Shown: piece after piece, positions 32,308 through 41,290 of the stretch | Layout of the letters: each line of letters starts with the position of its first letter | Position numbering within the stretch: position 1 is the first letter of the stretch | Assembly (NCBI RefSeq): GCF_030324495.1 | Contig: NZ_JACAGN010000001.1 | Span: 505,838 to 569,837, forward strand | Reading direction: 5' to 3' | Length of the DNA stretch: 64,000 nt | From: Myroides sp. 1354 | Lineage (GTDB): Bacteria; Bacteroidota; Bacteroidia; Flavobacteriales; Flavobacteriaceae | Made by a program: the position numbers and the translations under genes | Notes under the pieces: generated by a model | Told to the model about the DNA's origin: nothing | Database searches by the model: none | What the model saw: the letters and a program-made list of their open reading frames with translations, nothing else

Positions 32308-32662
32308 GTGGATTCGGTTTAGTTGTAAAGTGCGAAAAATAAGTAAATTACGGTACGCAAGAGGTGATATTTATCAGGATTAGGTGAAATTGAAAATATA
32401 GTTCATTAATTTATAATCCTTTGATAACAAAGTGTTTAGTTTTATTAGTGTAATATTCAATATTCGCATTTTGTGAATAAGTATTTTCTGTACTAAATTT
32501 TTCAATTAAAAAGTATTTTGTGTGGTATTCAAATTGAAATATGTTTTTTGCTTAATTTTTCAATTAAGGTGCTGTTTTTGTTTTTTTTAGGTACTGTTTT
32601 TGTGATTTTAATTCATATAAAACAAAACGGGAAACAGTGGTTGAATACTGAATGTATACATT
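32308..32662. other. AT-rich promoter region with direct repeats
   Basis: No gene fits. The right part contains three pairs of short direct repeats: AAGTATTTT-C/G-TGT (32479, 32510), AATTTTTCAATTAA (32496, 32554) and GGT-G/A-CTGTTTTTG (32568, 32590). The palindrome AATGTATACATT (32651-32662) lies directly before the ATG of the next gene. Confidence 0.6.
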
Positions 32663-33142
32663 ATGAGAAATATTTTATTTTTTATGGCTAGCATTGCTTT
32701 GATGACTAGTTGTTCTGATGAACATGAGGTAGAATTCAACAATTCGAATATGGTTAACCAAACATCATTAAATGATGAATCTACCAGCGATTATAAAAAC
32801 TTTCAACTGGCAGGAGGACCAGCTAAGGGATGGTATAGTTCAACAAAAGAAGATTGTAGTGGAACTGGAAGTGCCTGTGAAGAGGCTGGCCAAGTTTCGG
32901 AGAAAATTGGATTAGCAGATTTACTCCAAAAAATAGAACAAAACACCGAAAAAGTTTCTGAACTTTTTTTAACTTATGAAAAAGTGGCTCTTGAAACATT
33001 TCATCCTACGTTGGTACAAGGTACAATAGATCATTTTTTTAATGTTAAAATTGATCATAATAAAAATACAAATATCAAATATGTAAGATTTTATAGAGCA
33101 AATGATGGAATTGACGTAGGTGTTTATCCAATTATAATGTAA
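32663..33142 (+). CDS. Small Cys-containing lipoprotein, first gene of a cassette
   Basis: Lipoprotein-like protein of 159 residues with lipobox LMTSC (Cys17) followed by SDE, an acidic stretch compatible with surface export. The centre has a glycine-rich LAGGPAKGWYSS followed by two cysteines in DCSGTGSACEEAG. The C-terminal half is helical then beta (KYVRFYRANDGIDVGVYP). I do not recognise a family. It lies upstream of a propeller-like lipoprotein and a thioredoxin-like lipoprotein, an order that recalls Bacteroidota loci with small Cys-containing exported proteins, but no homology is shown. A perfect hairpin sits between it and the next gene. Confidence 0.5.
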   Translation: MRNILFFMASIALMTSCSDEHEVEFNNSNMVNQTSLNDESTSDYKNFQLAGGPAKGWYSSTKEDCSGTGSACEEAGQVSEKIGLADLLQKIEQNTEKVSELFLTYEKVALETFHPTLVQGTIDHFFNVKIDHNKNTNIKYVRFYRANDGIDVGVYPIIM

Positions 33143-33156
33143 ATTTTTTAATTTTT

Positions 33157-33180
33157 GAAAGACTGATTTGTCAGTCTTTC
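33157..33180 (+). promoter_or_regulatory. Hairpin between cassette genes
   Basis: GAAAGACTGA-TTTG-TCAGTCTTTC is a perfect 10-base stem with no T run behind it. It may slow readthrough or protect the mRNA end of the first gene. Its role is undecided. Confidence 0.5.
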
Positions 33181-33198
33181 ATTGTAAAATGAACATAA

Positions 33199-34326
33199 AT
33201 GAAAAAAAATATTTTATTTTTTTTAGTAATTATCTTAATGAGTTGTAAACTTGAAAAAGAAAGGTATGTCTATGGTGAAACAATTGATTTTGAGGTTTAT
33301 TCATCTTCTTACTGGTCTGGATATGTAGACAATGGAGATTTTTTTTACACGACGAATCTAGAGACGAGAACGATGCGTTTCTATGATAGAAAAGGGAAGG
33401 AATTAAAGACGTATTCATTTGAACATCTTATTGATCCCCATTCTAAGGGATTTCAAGTAAAAGTATTATCTCGCAATGATATGTACCTTTTGGATTATGC
33501 TACTCGAATTATCTATAGACTTGATTCTATTGGGGAAGTGAAAACAAAAGTAGCATTTTATGAGAAAGAAGGAGATACTGCGGTATGGCCTTATTTTACG
33601 GATGATATCAACGGTATGGATAAAGAAACCATATTGCTTGATCTAGCGTATATGGATCCCTTAAATAATGGCAGTTTGGCATTGAAAATTGAAGGAGAAA
33701 AGCATAAACCTTGTTTGGGTAAAATTGAAAATTTCGATACGAATGCTACGGTGAGTTATTCTAATCTAACTCCAGTTTATTTGACTGAACAAGCAAACAA
33801 AAATAAAGAGGAACACTTTTCAGGATATAGTTCTGCTTTACTGTGTGAAGATAAAGTCTATTTTATGGATCAAACGGCAAATTTAATCTATGTTTTAGAT
33901 CGGGAAACATTACAAGTTGTTAAGACCGTTCGTATTGAATCTGATTATACAAATACATCAATCGAAAACTTTACTTTTTATGCGAAAGATAAGGCTATGA
34001 ACTTTACGGATTACAATTATGAATATGCAGCATCAGCCAAACAAATTGTTTATGATCCTTATCGGGATACTTTTTTGGTTGTCTTAGCTCACCGTGTTGA
34101 TGTAGAAGAAAATCCGGAACAAAAATTCACCAATAGACCATTTTCTATTATTACTTATGATAGGCAATTGAGTAAGATAGATGAGCAACTTGTTTACAAT
34201 CGCAAGTATAATTTCTATAAAACTATATTTCCAATACAAGAAGGATTGTTAATTCACTCCAACAGTAAAATGAACCCTACTTATAAGACTAAAACACTAA
34301 GCTATGATCTTTTCAAAATACAATAA
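33199..34326 (+). CDS. Propeller-like lipoprotein (DUF4221/BF3164-like)
   Basis: Lipoprotein of 375 residues with lipobox LMSC (Cys16). The body has repeated beta-strand blocks with short turns, such as GDFFYTTNLETRTMRFYDRKG, DMYLLDYATRIIYRLDS and DKVYFMDQTANLIYVLDRETLQVV, as in six-bladed propeller lipoproteins of Bacteroidota (DUF4221 or BF3164 type). Its role is unknown; relatives are thought to be surface or periplasmic sensors or binders. Its 3' end overlaps the next gene by 23 bases, so the two are co-translated. Confidence 0.6.
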   Translation: MKKNILFFLVIILMSCKLEKERYVYGETIDFEVYSSSYWSGYVDNGDFFYTTNLETRTMRFYDRKGKELKTYSFEHLIDPHSKGFQVKVLSRNDMYLLDYATRIIYRLDSIGEVKTKVAFYEKEGDTAVWPYFTDDINGMDKETILLDLAYMDPLNNGSLALKIEGEKHKPCLGKIENFDTNATVSYSNLTPVYLTEQANKNKEEHFSGYSSALLCEDKVYFMDQTANLIYVLDRETLQVVKTVRIESDYTNTSIENFTFYAKDKAMNFTDYNYEYAASAKQIVYDPYRDTFLVVLAHRVDVEENPEQKFTNRPFSIITYDRQLSKIDEQLVYNRKYNFYKTIFPIQEGLLIHSNSKMNPTYKTKTLSYDLFKIQ

Positions 34327-34774
34327 AAGCTTTTATGTAATACTAATGTTCTTTGGTTTTTTTGCTGCTTGTGAACAACGAAAGCCAAATAAATATGATC
34401 GCATTCAGGCGATACTCGTCGATTCGCTAAACATACGAAAAGACTACAAAGCAATCTTAGTACTAGAAGACGGAAGTTGCCCCAGCTGTCAAAAAGAGTT
34501 GAATGCCTTTATGCTTCAACATATCGATAATGAGGATGTTTTGTTTGTTGTTTCCAATGACGAGCGATTCGTTAATTTGTCTGAATTGAAAACGCTCAAC
34601 AAAGACAATGTTATTGTTGATAATCGAAAATTGTTCTACAATAAAAATATAATCGATGATTCGGCAGTTATTGTTTTTAAGAATCAACAAATTGACACGA
34701 TTCTAGTCTTATCCAACTCGGATGTGTTACAGCGTAATTTAAACTATTTTTCTTCTCTTGTATGGACCAAGTAA
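34304..34774 (+). CDS. Thioredoxin-like lipoprotein with CPSC motif
   Basis: Protein of 156 residues starting with a short basic segment, a hydrophobic stretch and a lipobox-like FAAC (about residue 23). The mature part looks like a thioredoxin fold: YKAILVLEDGSCPSCQKELNAF gives strand, CxxC and helix, and the NIIDDSAVIVFKNQQ segment a late strand. The cis-proline of real thioredoxins is not evident, so it may bind rather than reduce. It is co-translated with the propeller lipoprotein. A redox partner of the Cys-containing small protein at 32663 is possible but unproven. Confidence 0.6.
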   Translation: MIFSKYNKSFYVILMFFGFFAACEQRKPNKYDRIQAILVDSLNIRKDYKAILVLEDGSCPSCQKELNAFMLQHIDNEDVLFVVSNDERFVNLSELKTLNKDNVIVDNRKLFYNKNIIDDSAVIVFKNQQIDTILVLSNSDVLQRNLNYFSSLVWTK

Positions 34775-34931
34775 ACCAGTGAAAAATAAATGGAGTCGCG
34801 TTTATTTTACGGTAGTACTTTCAATAGTTCTGATAAAGCGTTAAATTTATCCATCGGACGGATCAAAAGAAGTGACTTTTCAATGATTGTGAGTCCAAAT
34901 AGTATAGATAAAACTTAATCAGATCCTTATT

Positions 34932-35768
34932 TTGAATTTAAAATTACTACTTTCCAAGTTTTTAGAATATGAACTTTATACGAGTAAATCACTGAGTATT
35001 ACAATAGGGACAATTCTCTTTATTGTTTTCACTTTGTTGATTACGAAATACGGTTTGACCTTTTTGCGCAAGGCGGTTATTAAAAGTTCACCTCCTGATG
35101 TGGCTTTGCGATTGAGAAGTGTATTTAACTTCGTCAATTACTTTATCTATGTCATCATGTTCTTCTTCATTTTAAATGTAATTGGATTGAACATTAGTAT
35201 GTTTTTGACTACTTCAGCAGCTTTATTTGTCGGATTGGGTTTTGCACTTCAAGATATCTTTCGCGATATCATCGCTGGAATTTACATCCTCTTTGATAAG
35301 ACATTAAATATGGGGGATGTGATTGAAGTGAACGGACAAGTGGCGCGTGTAAAGGCCATTCACTTGAGATGTACCATCGTAGAAACGCGAAATCTAAGGG
35401 ATATTGTGATTCCCAATCGCAAACTCATTGATGATATTGTGTATAACTGGACCCATGAAGATCCTGTGATTCGCGCGCGAATTGATATTGGGGTGTATAT
35501 TGGAACGGATGTGGAACTTGTAAAAGCAGTATTGCTATCCGCCGTGGAAGATAATCCCGATGTTTTGAAAAATCCAAAACCAATTGTGTTTATTGATCAA
35601 TTTGGTGATTCATCTATTCGATTTATCCTCTATTATTTTATTGATAACGCTTTCGATAATGATCGTATTTCAAGTGATATTCGCTTTGAAATAGATAAGA
35701 AATTCAAGTTGAACAATATTTCACTTCCAGTGCCTGTATTGAAAGTGGATCAAACCCCTATCGCTTAA
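34932..35768 (+). CDS. MscS family mechanosensitive channel
   Basis: Inner-membrane channel of 278 residues. Three transmembrane helices are followed by the MscS core: the pore-lining helix and beta domain read LFVGLGFALQDIFRDIIAGIYILFDKTLNMGDVIEV, then VKAIHLRCTIVETRNLRDIVIPN. It is close to E. coli MscS in length (286). The pore helix lacks the usual Ala/Gly-only pattern but keeps GLGFALQD. The start is probably TTG 34932; no ATG lies nearby in frame. It releases solutes on osmotic down-shock. Confidence 0.88.
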   Translation: MNLKLLLSKFLEYELYTSKSLSITIGTILFIVFTLLITKYGLTFLRKAVIKSSPPDVALRLRSVFNFVNYFIYVIMFFFILNVIGLNISMFLTTSAALFVGLGFALQDIFRDIIAGIYILFDKTLNMGDVIEVNGQVARVKAIHLRCTIVETRNLRDIVIPNRKLIDDIVYNWTHEDPVIRARIDIGVYIGTDVELVKAVLLSAVEDNPDVLKNPKPIVFIDQFGDSSIRFILYYFIDNAFDNDRISSDIRFEIDKKFKLNNISLPVPVLKVDQTPIA

Positions 35769-35822
35769 TTCTACTGAAGGACAATCAGGGAAAATACGTA
35801 CTTTTGTTTTTTTATTATCATT

Positions 35823-36722
35823 ATGGCTTCTACAAAATACGGAACTGGAAAAAACTCACCCATAGCAGTTGTGAATCAAAAACAACCCGCTAGAAGAAAG
35901 CCATCACCTCGACGACCAAAAAAGAAGAAAAGCGATACTACTTTTACGCGTATTAAATGGGTGTGTATTGTGGTGGTATTATTGGGAGCCGGAGTTTGGT
36001 TTGGCATAACTTTCCAAGAGGGAATCAAATACTTTTTTAGTGCACAGCGCAAAGAAGCGGATGAGAAATCTTTTTTTGATTTCCGAACTGTAGAAGTTTT
36101 ACAACGTCATCAAGATCTTATGATTGGGTTTGATGTTTCCCATTATCAAGGAGTTATTGATTGGGAAGCTGTAGATTCTGTCGCTCAACGTGCACCCTTG
36201 GAATTTGTGTTTGTCCGTGCAACGATGGGGGATGACGGAAAGGATAAGGCTTTTGATCTCAATTGGAAAGGCGCTCGAGCAAATCACTTTATACGCGGGG
36301 CTTACCACTACTATAGACCGGATGAAAACTCCATCAAACAAGCCGAAAATTTTATCGCAACAGTAAAGTTGTCTGAAGGCGATTTTCCACCAGTATTAGA
36401 TATTGAAGATCTTCCAAAAAAACAATCCATGGACAACCTTGTCTTGGGTTTAAAGCGATGGATGGAAATGGTTGAACAACATTATGGCGTACAGCCCATC
36501 TTATACTCAGGAGAACACTACTACACGAATCACTTGAAGAAATGGTTTCCTGATCACATCGTATGGATTGCCAATTACAATTTCTTTGTCGAAGAAATAA
36601 AGCCAGAATGGCATTTTTGGCAATTTACGGAAAAGGGGATAGTGAGAGGAATTGATGGTAAAGTAGATTTAAATATCTACAACGGCAATAAATCGGATAT
36701 CCGAAGTATTCTCGTGAAATAA
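35823..36722 (+). CDS. Membrane-anchored GH25 lysozyme
   Basis: Protein of 299 residues. A basic cytoplasmic tail (RRKPSPRRPKKKK) and one transmembrane helix (about 43-62) precede a GH25 muramidase domain: IGFDVSHYQGVIDWEAV, then FVFVRATMGDDGKD, HHYYRPDENS-like and PVLDIEDLP, which contains the acidic residues of the family. This is a type II membrane protein facing the periplasm. It hydrolyses peptidoglycan; whether it acts in growth, division or lysis is unknown. It is convergent with the ABC permease gene, 2 bases apart. Confidence 0.88.
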   Translation: MASTKYGTGKNSPIAVVNQKQPARRKPSPRRPKKKKSDTTFTRIKWVCIVVVLLGAGVWFGITFQEGIKYFFSAQRKEADEKSFFDFRTVEVLQRHQDLMIGFDVSHYQGVIDWEAVDSVAQRAPLEFVFVRATMGDDGKDKAFDLNWKGARANHFIRGAYHYYRPDENSIKQAENFIATVKLSEGDFPPVLDIEDLPKKQSMDNLVLGLKRWMEMVEQHYGVQPILYSGEHYYTNHLKKWFPDHIVWIANYNFFVEEIKPEWHFWQFTEKGIVRGIDGKVDLNIYNGNKSDIRSILVK

Positions 36723-36724
36723 GT

Positions 36725-37810
36725 TTATTTTCTTACGTCAAATGCATCGCGAATCGCATTTCCGAGTTGTGTAAAACACATCACGATAACAAACATCGCC
36801 AAACCTGGCAATAGCGCTAGATAAGCTTTGCCTACTAAAATATAGTTGTAGTTTTCCTTAATCATGGCCCCCCAACTCGGTGTAGGTACTTGTGTTCCTA
36901 TACCCAAGAAGCTCAATCCGCTTTCTACTAAAATAGCCGATGCGAAGTTTGCCGCAGAAATTACAATCACAGGTGCCATACAATTAGGTAAAATGTGTCG
37001 GACGATGATGCTGTAATCGGAATAACCCAAGGCACGAGCCGCAGTGATATACTGTTGTTGCTTCACGCTGATTACTTGTCCTCTTACCACACGGGCAACT
37101 TCTACCCACATAGTCAGTCCAACAGCGATAAATACCTGCCAAAATCCCTTGCCCAAAGCTAATGTAATCGCAATAACCAACAACAAGGTCGGGATAGACC
37201 AAAAGATATTGATGACCCACAAGATGAAGGCATCGATTTTACCGCCATAATAACCAGCCAAAGCTCCTAAGCTAATGCCGATGAGCAAGGAGATGGATAC
37301 GGCAATAAACCCAATCGCAAGGGACACCCGAGACCCCAAGACTAAACGACTATAATAATCTCTTCCCTGATTGTCTGTTCCGAGCCAAAAGGTTTTGTGC
37401 TGAATTAAATTCGCCTTTTCCTTTGCTGAAAAAGAGCGTAATGCCAGTGTTTTTTCTTGTGCTATGTCACTCAGTTCTGTATAGGGCGTATAGAATAAAG
37501 TATCGTTTTCTATGCGATGCGAACTCAATGGTATCTGTTCTTTTGGATTTTTTCGTCCAAACCAATATTCTGACCAAGTCGTTGTTGAGGTTGCTGGAAA
37601 AACCAAGACCTCTGTGCTAAAACCAGGATGCTTGGATCGAATTGCTAAATCGCCTGCATTGGCATGTTGCGATTGATCTGGAATGATGAAATACGCAAAT
37701 ACACTGACTAAAACAAAAAAGATGATCACCCAAAAACACAAAACGCCCCGAAAATCTTTTTTGAATTTTCGGAGCGCAATACTTGTGTTACTATTCTTAT
37801 TTCTAGCCAT
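36725..37810 (-). CDS. Peptide/nickel-type ABC transporter permease (DppC/OppC-like)
   Basis: Inner-membrane permease of 361 residues of the binding-protein-dependent transport family. The N-terminal helix (about 25-45) is followed by a large periplasmic segment. The core holds SRVSLAIGFIAVSISLLIGISLGALAGYYGG and the coupling EAA-type loop ITAARALGYSDYSIIVRHILPN. The C-terminal LPGLAMFVIVMCFTQLGNAIRD is also typical of DppC. Partner ATPase, second permease and binding protein are not beside it. It follows prc by 12 bases, so they share a transcript. Confidence 0.85.
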   Translation of the reverse strand: MARNKNSNTSIALRKFKKDFRGVLCFWVIIFFVLVSVFAYFIIPDQSQHANAGDLAIRSKHPGFSTEVLVFPATSTTTWSEYWFGRKNPKEQIPLSSHRIENDTLFYTPYTELSDIAQEKTLALRSFSAKEKANLIQHKTFWLGTDNQGRDYYSRLVLGSRVSLAIGFIAVSISLLIGISLGALAGYYGGKIDAFILWVINIFWSIPTLLLVIAITLALGKGFWQVFIAVGLTMWVEVARVVRGQVISVKQQQYITAARALGYSDYSIIVRHILPNCMAPVIVISAANFASAILVESGLSFLGIGTQVPTPSWGAMIKENYNYILVGKAYLALLPGLAMFVIVMCFTQLGNAIRDAFDVRK

Positions 37811-37822
37811 TAAACTAGTTGC

Positions 37823-40057
37823 TTATAGTTTTTTATCTGAAAACGTTTTTGTATTTCTCGGTGCTTTTGTTAGTTGTTGAATGTCTTTTAGGATTTTTAC
37901 TCCCTCTTCAACATATACATCACTACCCAAAGACTCATGCCATCTATCTCTTTTCTGCTCTAAAAGGGTATCTGTTTTTACACGCTCTATTTCACTTGGT
38001 AAAGAAGAGAATTTCAAATGGTTGTTGTATTTCGAAATTGCTTTGAATTTTTTTACTTTTTCATCCACTTCTTTTTGCTTTTTCTCATAGCTTTTTAGAT
38101 TAAGAGTAAACGATTTCTCATCTTTTCTCTCGTTAATCCACTGTGCGTTTTCATCAATTAATCTGAATTGATCATGACCTGCAATTCTCGATTTACTTTT
38201 GTTGATTACAGAAGTAAAGTCATTGTTATAGGGGGTATAGTTTGCACGGTCAATTTTATCCCATGGCATAGCATTATCCATATCGCGCTCTCCCATGTCG
38301 ATGTATGAATAGCGATCTGGTAATACGATATCACTTAATACACCTTCTCTTTGCGTAGATCCTCCATTGATGCGGTAGAACTTCTGTAAAGTGATTTTTA
38401 AAGCACCTAAGTCACCATAAGGTTGTTTTTTCAAAAGTTCATTTAAGTCAACCAAATTCTGAACCGTTCCTTTTCCATAGGTATGTTTACTACCAATGAT
38501 TAATCCGCGTTTGTAATCTTGGATAGCAGCAGCAAAAATCTCAGAAGCTGATGCAGAGAAGTTGTTGACTAACACAACTAATGGTCCATCCCAAACAATT
38601 GGTGTTCCTTTATCGTCTAAAATTTGTTGTTTCCCTCTAGATGATTTTACTTGAACCACAGGACCTTCTTTAGAGAATAATCCCAACATGTCTACCACTG
38701 TTTGCAAGGATCCTCCACCATTGTTTCTCAAGTCCATGATAATCCCATCTACATTTTGCTTTTTCAGTTCAATAATTTCTTTTTGAACATCCGTAAATGC
38801 ATTGCGGTTGTCTTTATTTTCAAAGTTGATATAGAATTTTGGCAATTGGATAATTCCGTAGCGATTTGAACCATCTTCAATAATACTTGATTTGGCAAAA
38901 GTCTCTTCAAATTCAATTACTTCACGAGTAATCGCAATCGTTTTGATGGTTCCTTCGATTTTCTTAACCGTCAAATATACAGTTGTTCCTTTTTTACCTT
39001 TGATTAATTTAACCACATTGTCTAAGCGAACACCTACAACATCAATAGGTTCTTCGTCTTTGCTTTGTGCTACTTTTAGAATGATATCTCCAACTTCAAT
39101 TTCTTTTCCTCTCCAAGCAGGGCCTCCTGGAACTAATTCATTGATCTCAACACCTTCTGTTTTCTTTCTTAATACAGCACCAATCCCTTCAATGCTACCA
39201 CTCATGCTAGCATCAAATTTTTCTTTATTTTCCGGTGCAAAATAGAAAGAGTGCGGGTCAAAGCGCTCTACAATAGAATTTAAGTAAACAGAGAACCAAT
39301 CTTTGCGCTCTAAATCATTCAAAGCGTCAAAATATTCGTCTAATGACTTCTTGGTGCTCTCACGTGCTTCTTTTTCTAATTGTTCAAACGATTTTATTTC
39401 TTTTGGTTTGTCGTCTTTTTTCTTTTTAGCAGGAGTTGTTTTTTCAACAGTATTGCCATATTCATCTACTTCTTCCTCTTCTTCTTCCACTACATCTTTG
39501 CCTTCTTGGATTTTAATGTTATCCGTTAGGGTAGATAAAGCATTTAACTTCAATTGTTTTCTCCAACGATCTTTTAATTCTTCTGGTGTTTTAGCAAACC
39601 CAATATTATCGTAATCTGCATCAAATGACTCCTCTTGTGTATAGTCAAAAGGTTCCGCTAAAACATCGCTATAGATAGTTTTTGCCTCGTTCATTCGCTG
39701 GGTAATACGCTCATAGGTTAGGTCGAAAAAAGAAAGTTCTTTTAATTGAATCATATCGTCAATTAAAAGCTCATATTTGCTAAATTCATCTAAATCAGAT
39801 TGAAGGAAGTAGCGTTTCATCGGGTCAAGTGCCTTGATGTACTCCGTGTACACTTGCTGTGAGAACTTATCATCTAACTTGGGTGGATCATAATGGGTAC
39901 GCTCCATTAAATACGTGACTAACTCTAATAAAAGTTGGTCTTTTTCTGGATCCTCAGTTTCCTTTTTAGGTATAAAACTCCATAGTGCGGCTGAAACAGC
40001 GAGTAGAAGAATGATAACCTTATAATTTCTTTTCATAAATGCCCAAATAGTATTCAT
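37823..40057 (-). CDS. prc: Tail-specific/C-terminal processing protease
   Basis: S41 serine protease of 744 residues. A signal anchor (KVIILLLAVSAALWSF), a helical N-terminal domain, a PDZ domain (about 285-375: GIGAVLRKKTEGVEINELVPGGPAW), and the catalytic part with Ser in NFSASASEIF (about 495) and Lys in HTYGKGTVQ (about 525) follow. The ~675-residue enterobacterial Prc is slightly shorter; this one has an acidic insertion (about 190-220, rich in EEEE and KKKK) before the PDZ. It degrades periplasmic proteins by their C-termini. First gene of a two-gene operon with the ABC permease; divergent from surE. Confidence 0.92.
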   Translation of the reverse strand: MNTIWAFMKRNYKVIILLLAVSAALWSFIPKKETEDPEKDQLLLELVTYLMERTHYDPPKLDDKFSQQVYTEYIKALDPMKRYFLQSDLDEFSKYELLIDDMIQLKELSFFDLTYERITQRMNEAKTIYSDVLAEPFDYTQEESFDADYDNIGFAKTPEELKDRWRKQLKLNALSTLTDNIKIQEGKDVVEEEEEEVDEYGNTVEKTTPAKKKKDDKPKEIKSFEQLEKEARESTKKSLDEYFDALNDLERKDWFSVYLNSIVERFDPHSFYFAPENKEKFDASMSGSIEGIGAVLRKKTEGVEINELVPGGPAWRGKEIEVGDIILKVAQSKDEEPIDVVGVRLDNVVKLIKGKKGTTVYLTVKKIEGTIKTIAITREVIEFEETFAKSSIIEDGSNRYGIIQLPKFYINFENKDNRNAFTDVQKEIIELKKQNVDGIIMDLRNNGGGSLQTVVDMLGLFSKEGPVVQVKSSRGKQQILDDKGTPIVWDGPLVVLVNNFSASASEIFAAAIQDYKRGLIIGSKHTYGKGTVQNLVDLNELLKKQPYGDLGALKITLQKFYRINGGSTQREGVLSDIVLPDRYSYIDMGERDMDNAMPWDKIDRANYTPYNNDFTSVINKSKSRIAGHDQFRLIDENAQWINERKDEKSFTLNLKSYEKKQKEVDEKVKKFKAISKYNNHLKFSSLPSEIERVKTDTLLEQKRDRWHESLGSDVYVEEGVKILKDIQQLTKAPRNTKTFSDKKL

Positions 40058-40237
40058 TAAATAGTTTTGAACTAAAGTAGTTAAAAAAGCAAAGTAATTA
40101 TTAAGTAAGCAGATAATTATTTGTTAAATCACAACATACGTCTTGAAATGGACGCGTTTTAATGTTTATAAAGTCTGAAATAACCGAATGTTTTACATAA
40201 TAATTGTTACTTTTACGAAAGTAATTAAAAATTTGAG

Positions 40238-41011
40238 ATGATGCAAAAACCATTAATACTTGTTACTAATGACGATGGTATCACGGCGCCAGGAATCCGT
40301 GCTTTGATTGAGGTGATGAAAGAAATAGGAGAAGTAGTTGTGGTGGCCCCTGACAGTGCTCAATCTGGAATGGGACACGCGGTTACCATAAATAATACCC
40401 TGACTTTAGAAAAGGTTCAAATTGATCCAGAATTAACGCAGGAATATGCGTGTTCAGGGACACCGGTGGACTGTGTCAAAATTGCATTAGGTCAAATCCT
40501 CGATCGCAAACCCGATTTGTGTGTTTCAGGAATTAATCACGGATCGAATTCGTCTATTAACGTAATCTATTCTGGTACAATGAGTGCCGCTTTAGAAGCG
40601 GGAATGAGCGGAATCCCCGCTATCGGATTTTCCTTGTTGGACTTTAGCTGGAATGCAGACTTTGATCAAGTACGTACGTTTGTGAAAAAAATTACAACTC
40701 AGGCTCTTGAGAACGGAATCCCCAAAGAAGTGGTGCTTAATGTTAACTTCCCAAGATTGCAAACAGATGAAATCAAGGGAATTAAAGTATGTAGACAAGC
40801 AAAAGCAGTATGGATTGAGGATTTCGATAAGCGAATGAGCCCTAATGGAAAAGAATACTACTGGTTAAAAGGAGAATTTGTCAACCAAGATAAAGGAGAA
40901 GATACCGATGAATGGGCCTTGAGAAATGGATTTATTTCCATTGTTCCAGTGCATTTTGATTTAACTGCACATCACGCCATTAACAGAATTAATAATTGGG
41001 AATTAGTATAG
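40238..41011 (+). CDS. surE: 5'/3'-nucleotidase SurE
   Basis: Cytosolic metal-dependent phosphatase of 257 residues. The SurE motif NDDGITAPGI is at the start, with the metal ligands D and N and the GH-containing SGMGHAVTINNT. The family signature GTPVDCVKIAL and SGINHGSN follow. Length and motif order agree with SurE, which dephosphorylates nucleoside monophosphates. It is followed immediately (one base) by a small membrane protein gene and lpxB, a gene order often seen in flavobacteria. Confidence 0.95.
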   Translation: MMQKPLILVTNDDGITAPGIRALIEVMKEIGEVVVVAPDSAQSGMGHAVTINNTLTLEKVQIDPELTQEYACSGTPVDCVKIALGQILDRKPDLCVSGINHGSNSSINVIYSGTMSAALEAGMSGIPAIGFSLLDFSWNADFDQVRTFVKKITTQALENGIPKEVVLNVNFPRLQTDEIKGIKVCRQAKAVWIEDFDKRMSPNGKEYYWLKGEFVNQDKGEDTDEWALRNGFISIVPVHFDLTAHHAINRINNWELV

Positions 41012-41290
41012 ATGGGAAATAGAATTAAAGATATCCTACTGGGCTTTTTAATCGGTTCGGGTTTAACTGTATTAGGAGCTGAACTTTATTTGAGATTGTT
41101 TACAAATTTTGATTTATTCATCAATTTCGATTTAATCCGAAAAGCAGGACTATTAGGAAGAATTGTCGCTATCGGAAGTTTGTTGAATTTGGGGATTTTT
41201 ACCTTTTTTATCAATCGAAGAAAAGACTATTATGCAAGAGGCTGCATCTTTGCAGTGATTATTATTACGCTAATTACACAGTTGTTGTAG
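41012..41290 (+). CDS. Small membrane protein between surE and lpxB
   Basis: Protein of 92 residues with three predicted transmembrane segments (FLIGSGLTVLGAELYLRLF, GRIVAIGSLLNLGIFTFFI, GCIFAVIIITLITQLL). The ATG directly follows the surE stop and its own stop abuts the lpxB ATG, so the three genes are tightly coupled. Genes of this kind sit at the same place in other flavobacteria, which suggests a role linked to SurE or lipid A, but none is known. Confidence 0.7.
   Translation: MGNRIKDILLGFLIGSGLTVLGAELYLRLFTNFDLFINFDLIRKAGLLGRIVAIGSLLNLGIFTFFINRRKDYYARGCIFAVIIITLITQLL

Noticed and set aside
34807..34915. Minus-strand stretch of about 34 codons that reads like protein
   Set aside because: It has no start codon near its beginning and is too short to identify; may be a gene scrap or chance.
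39303..39614. Plus-strand serine-rich frame inside prc
   Set aside because: It is the antisense of the Glu/Lys-rich insertion of the protease, which gives Ser and Phe runs by composition alone.
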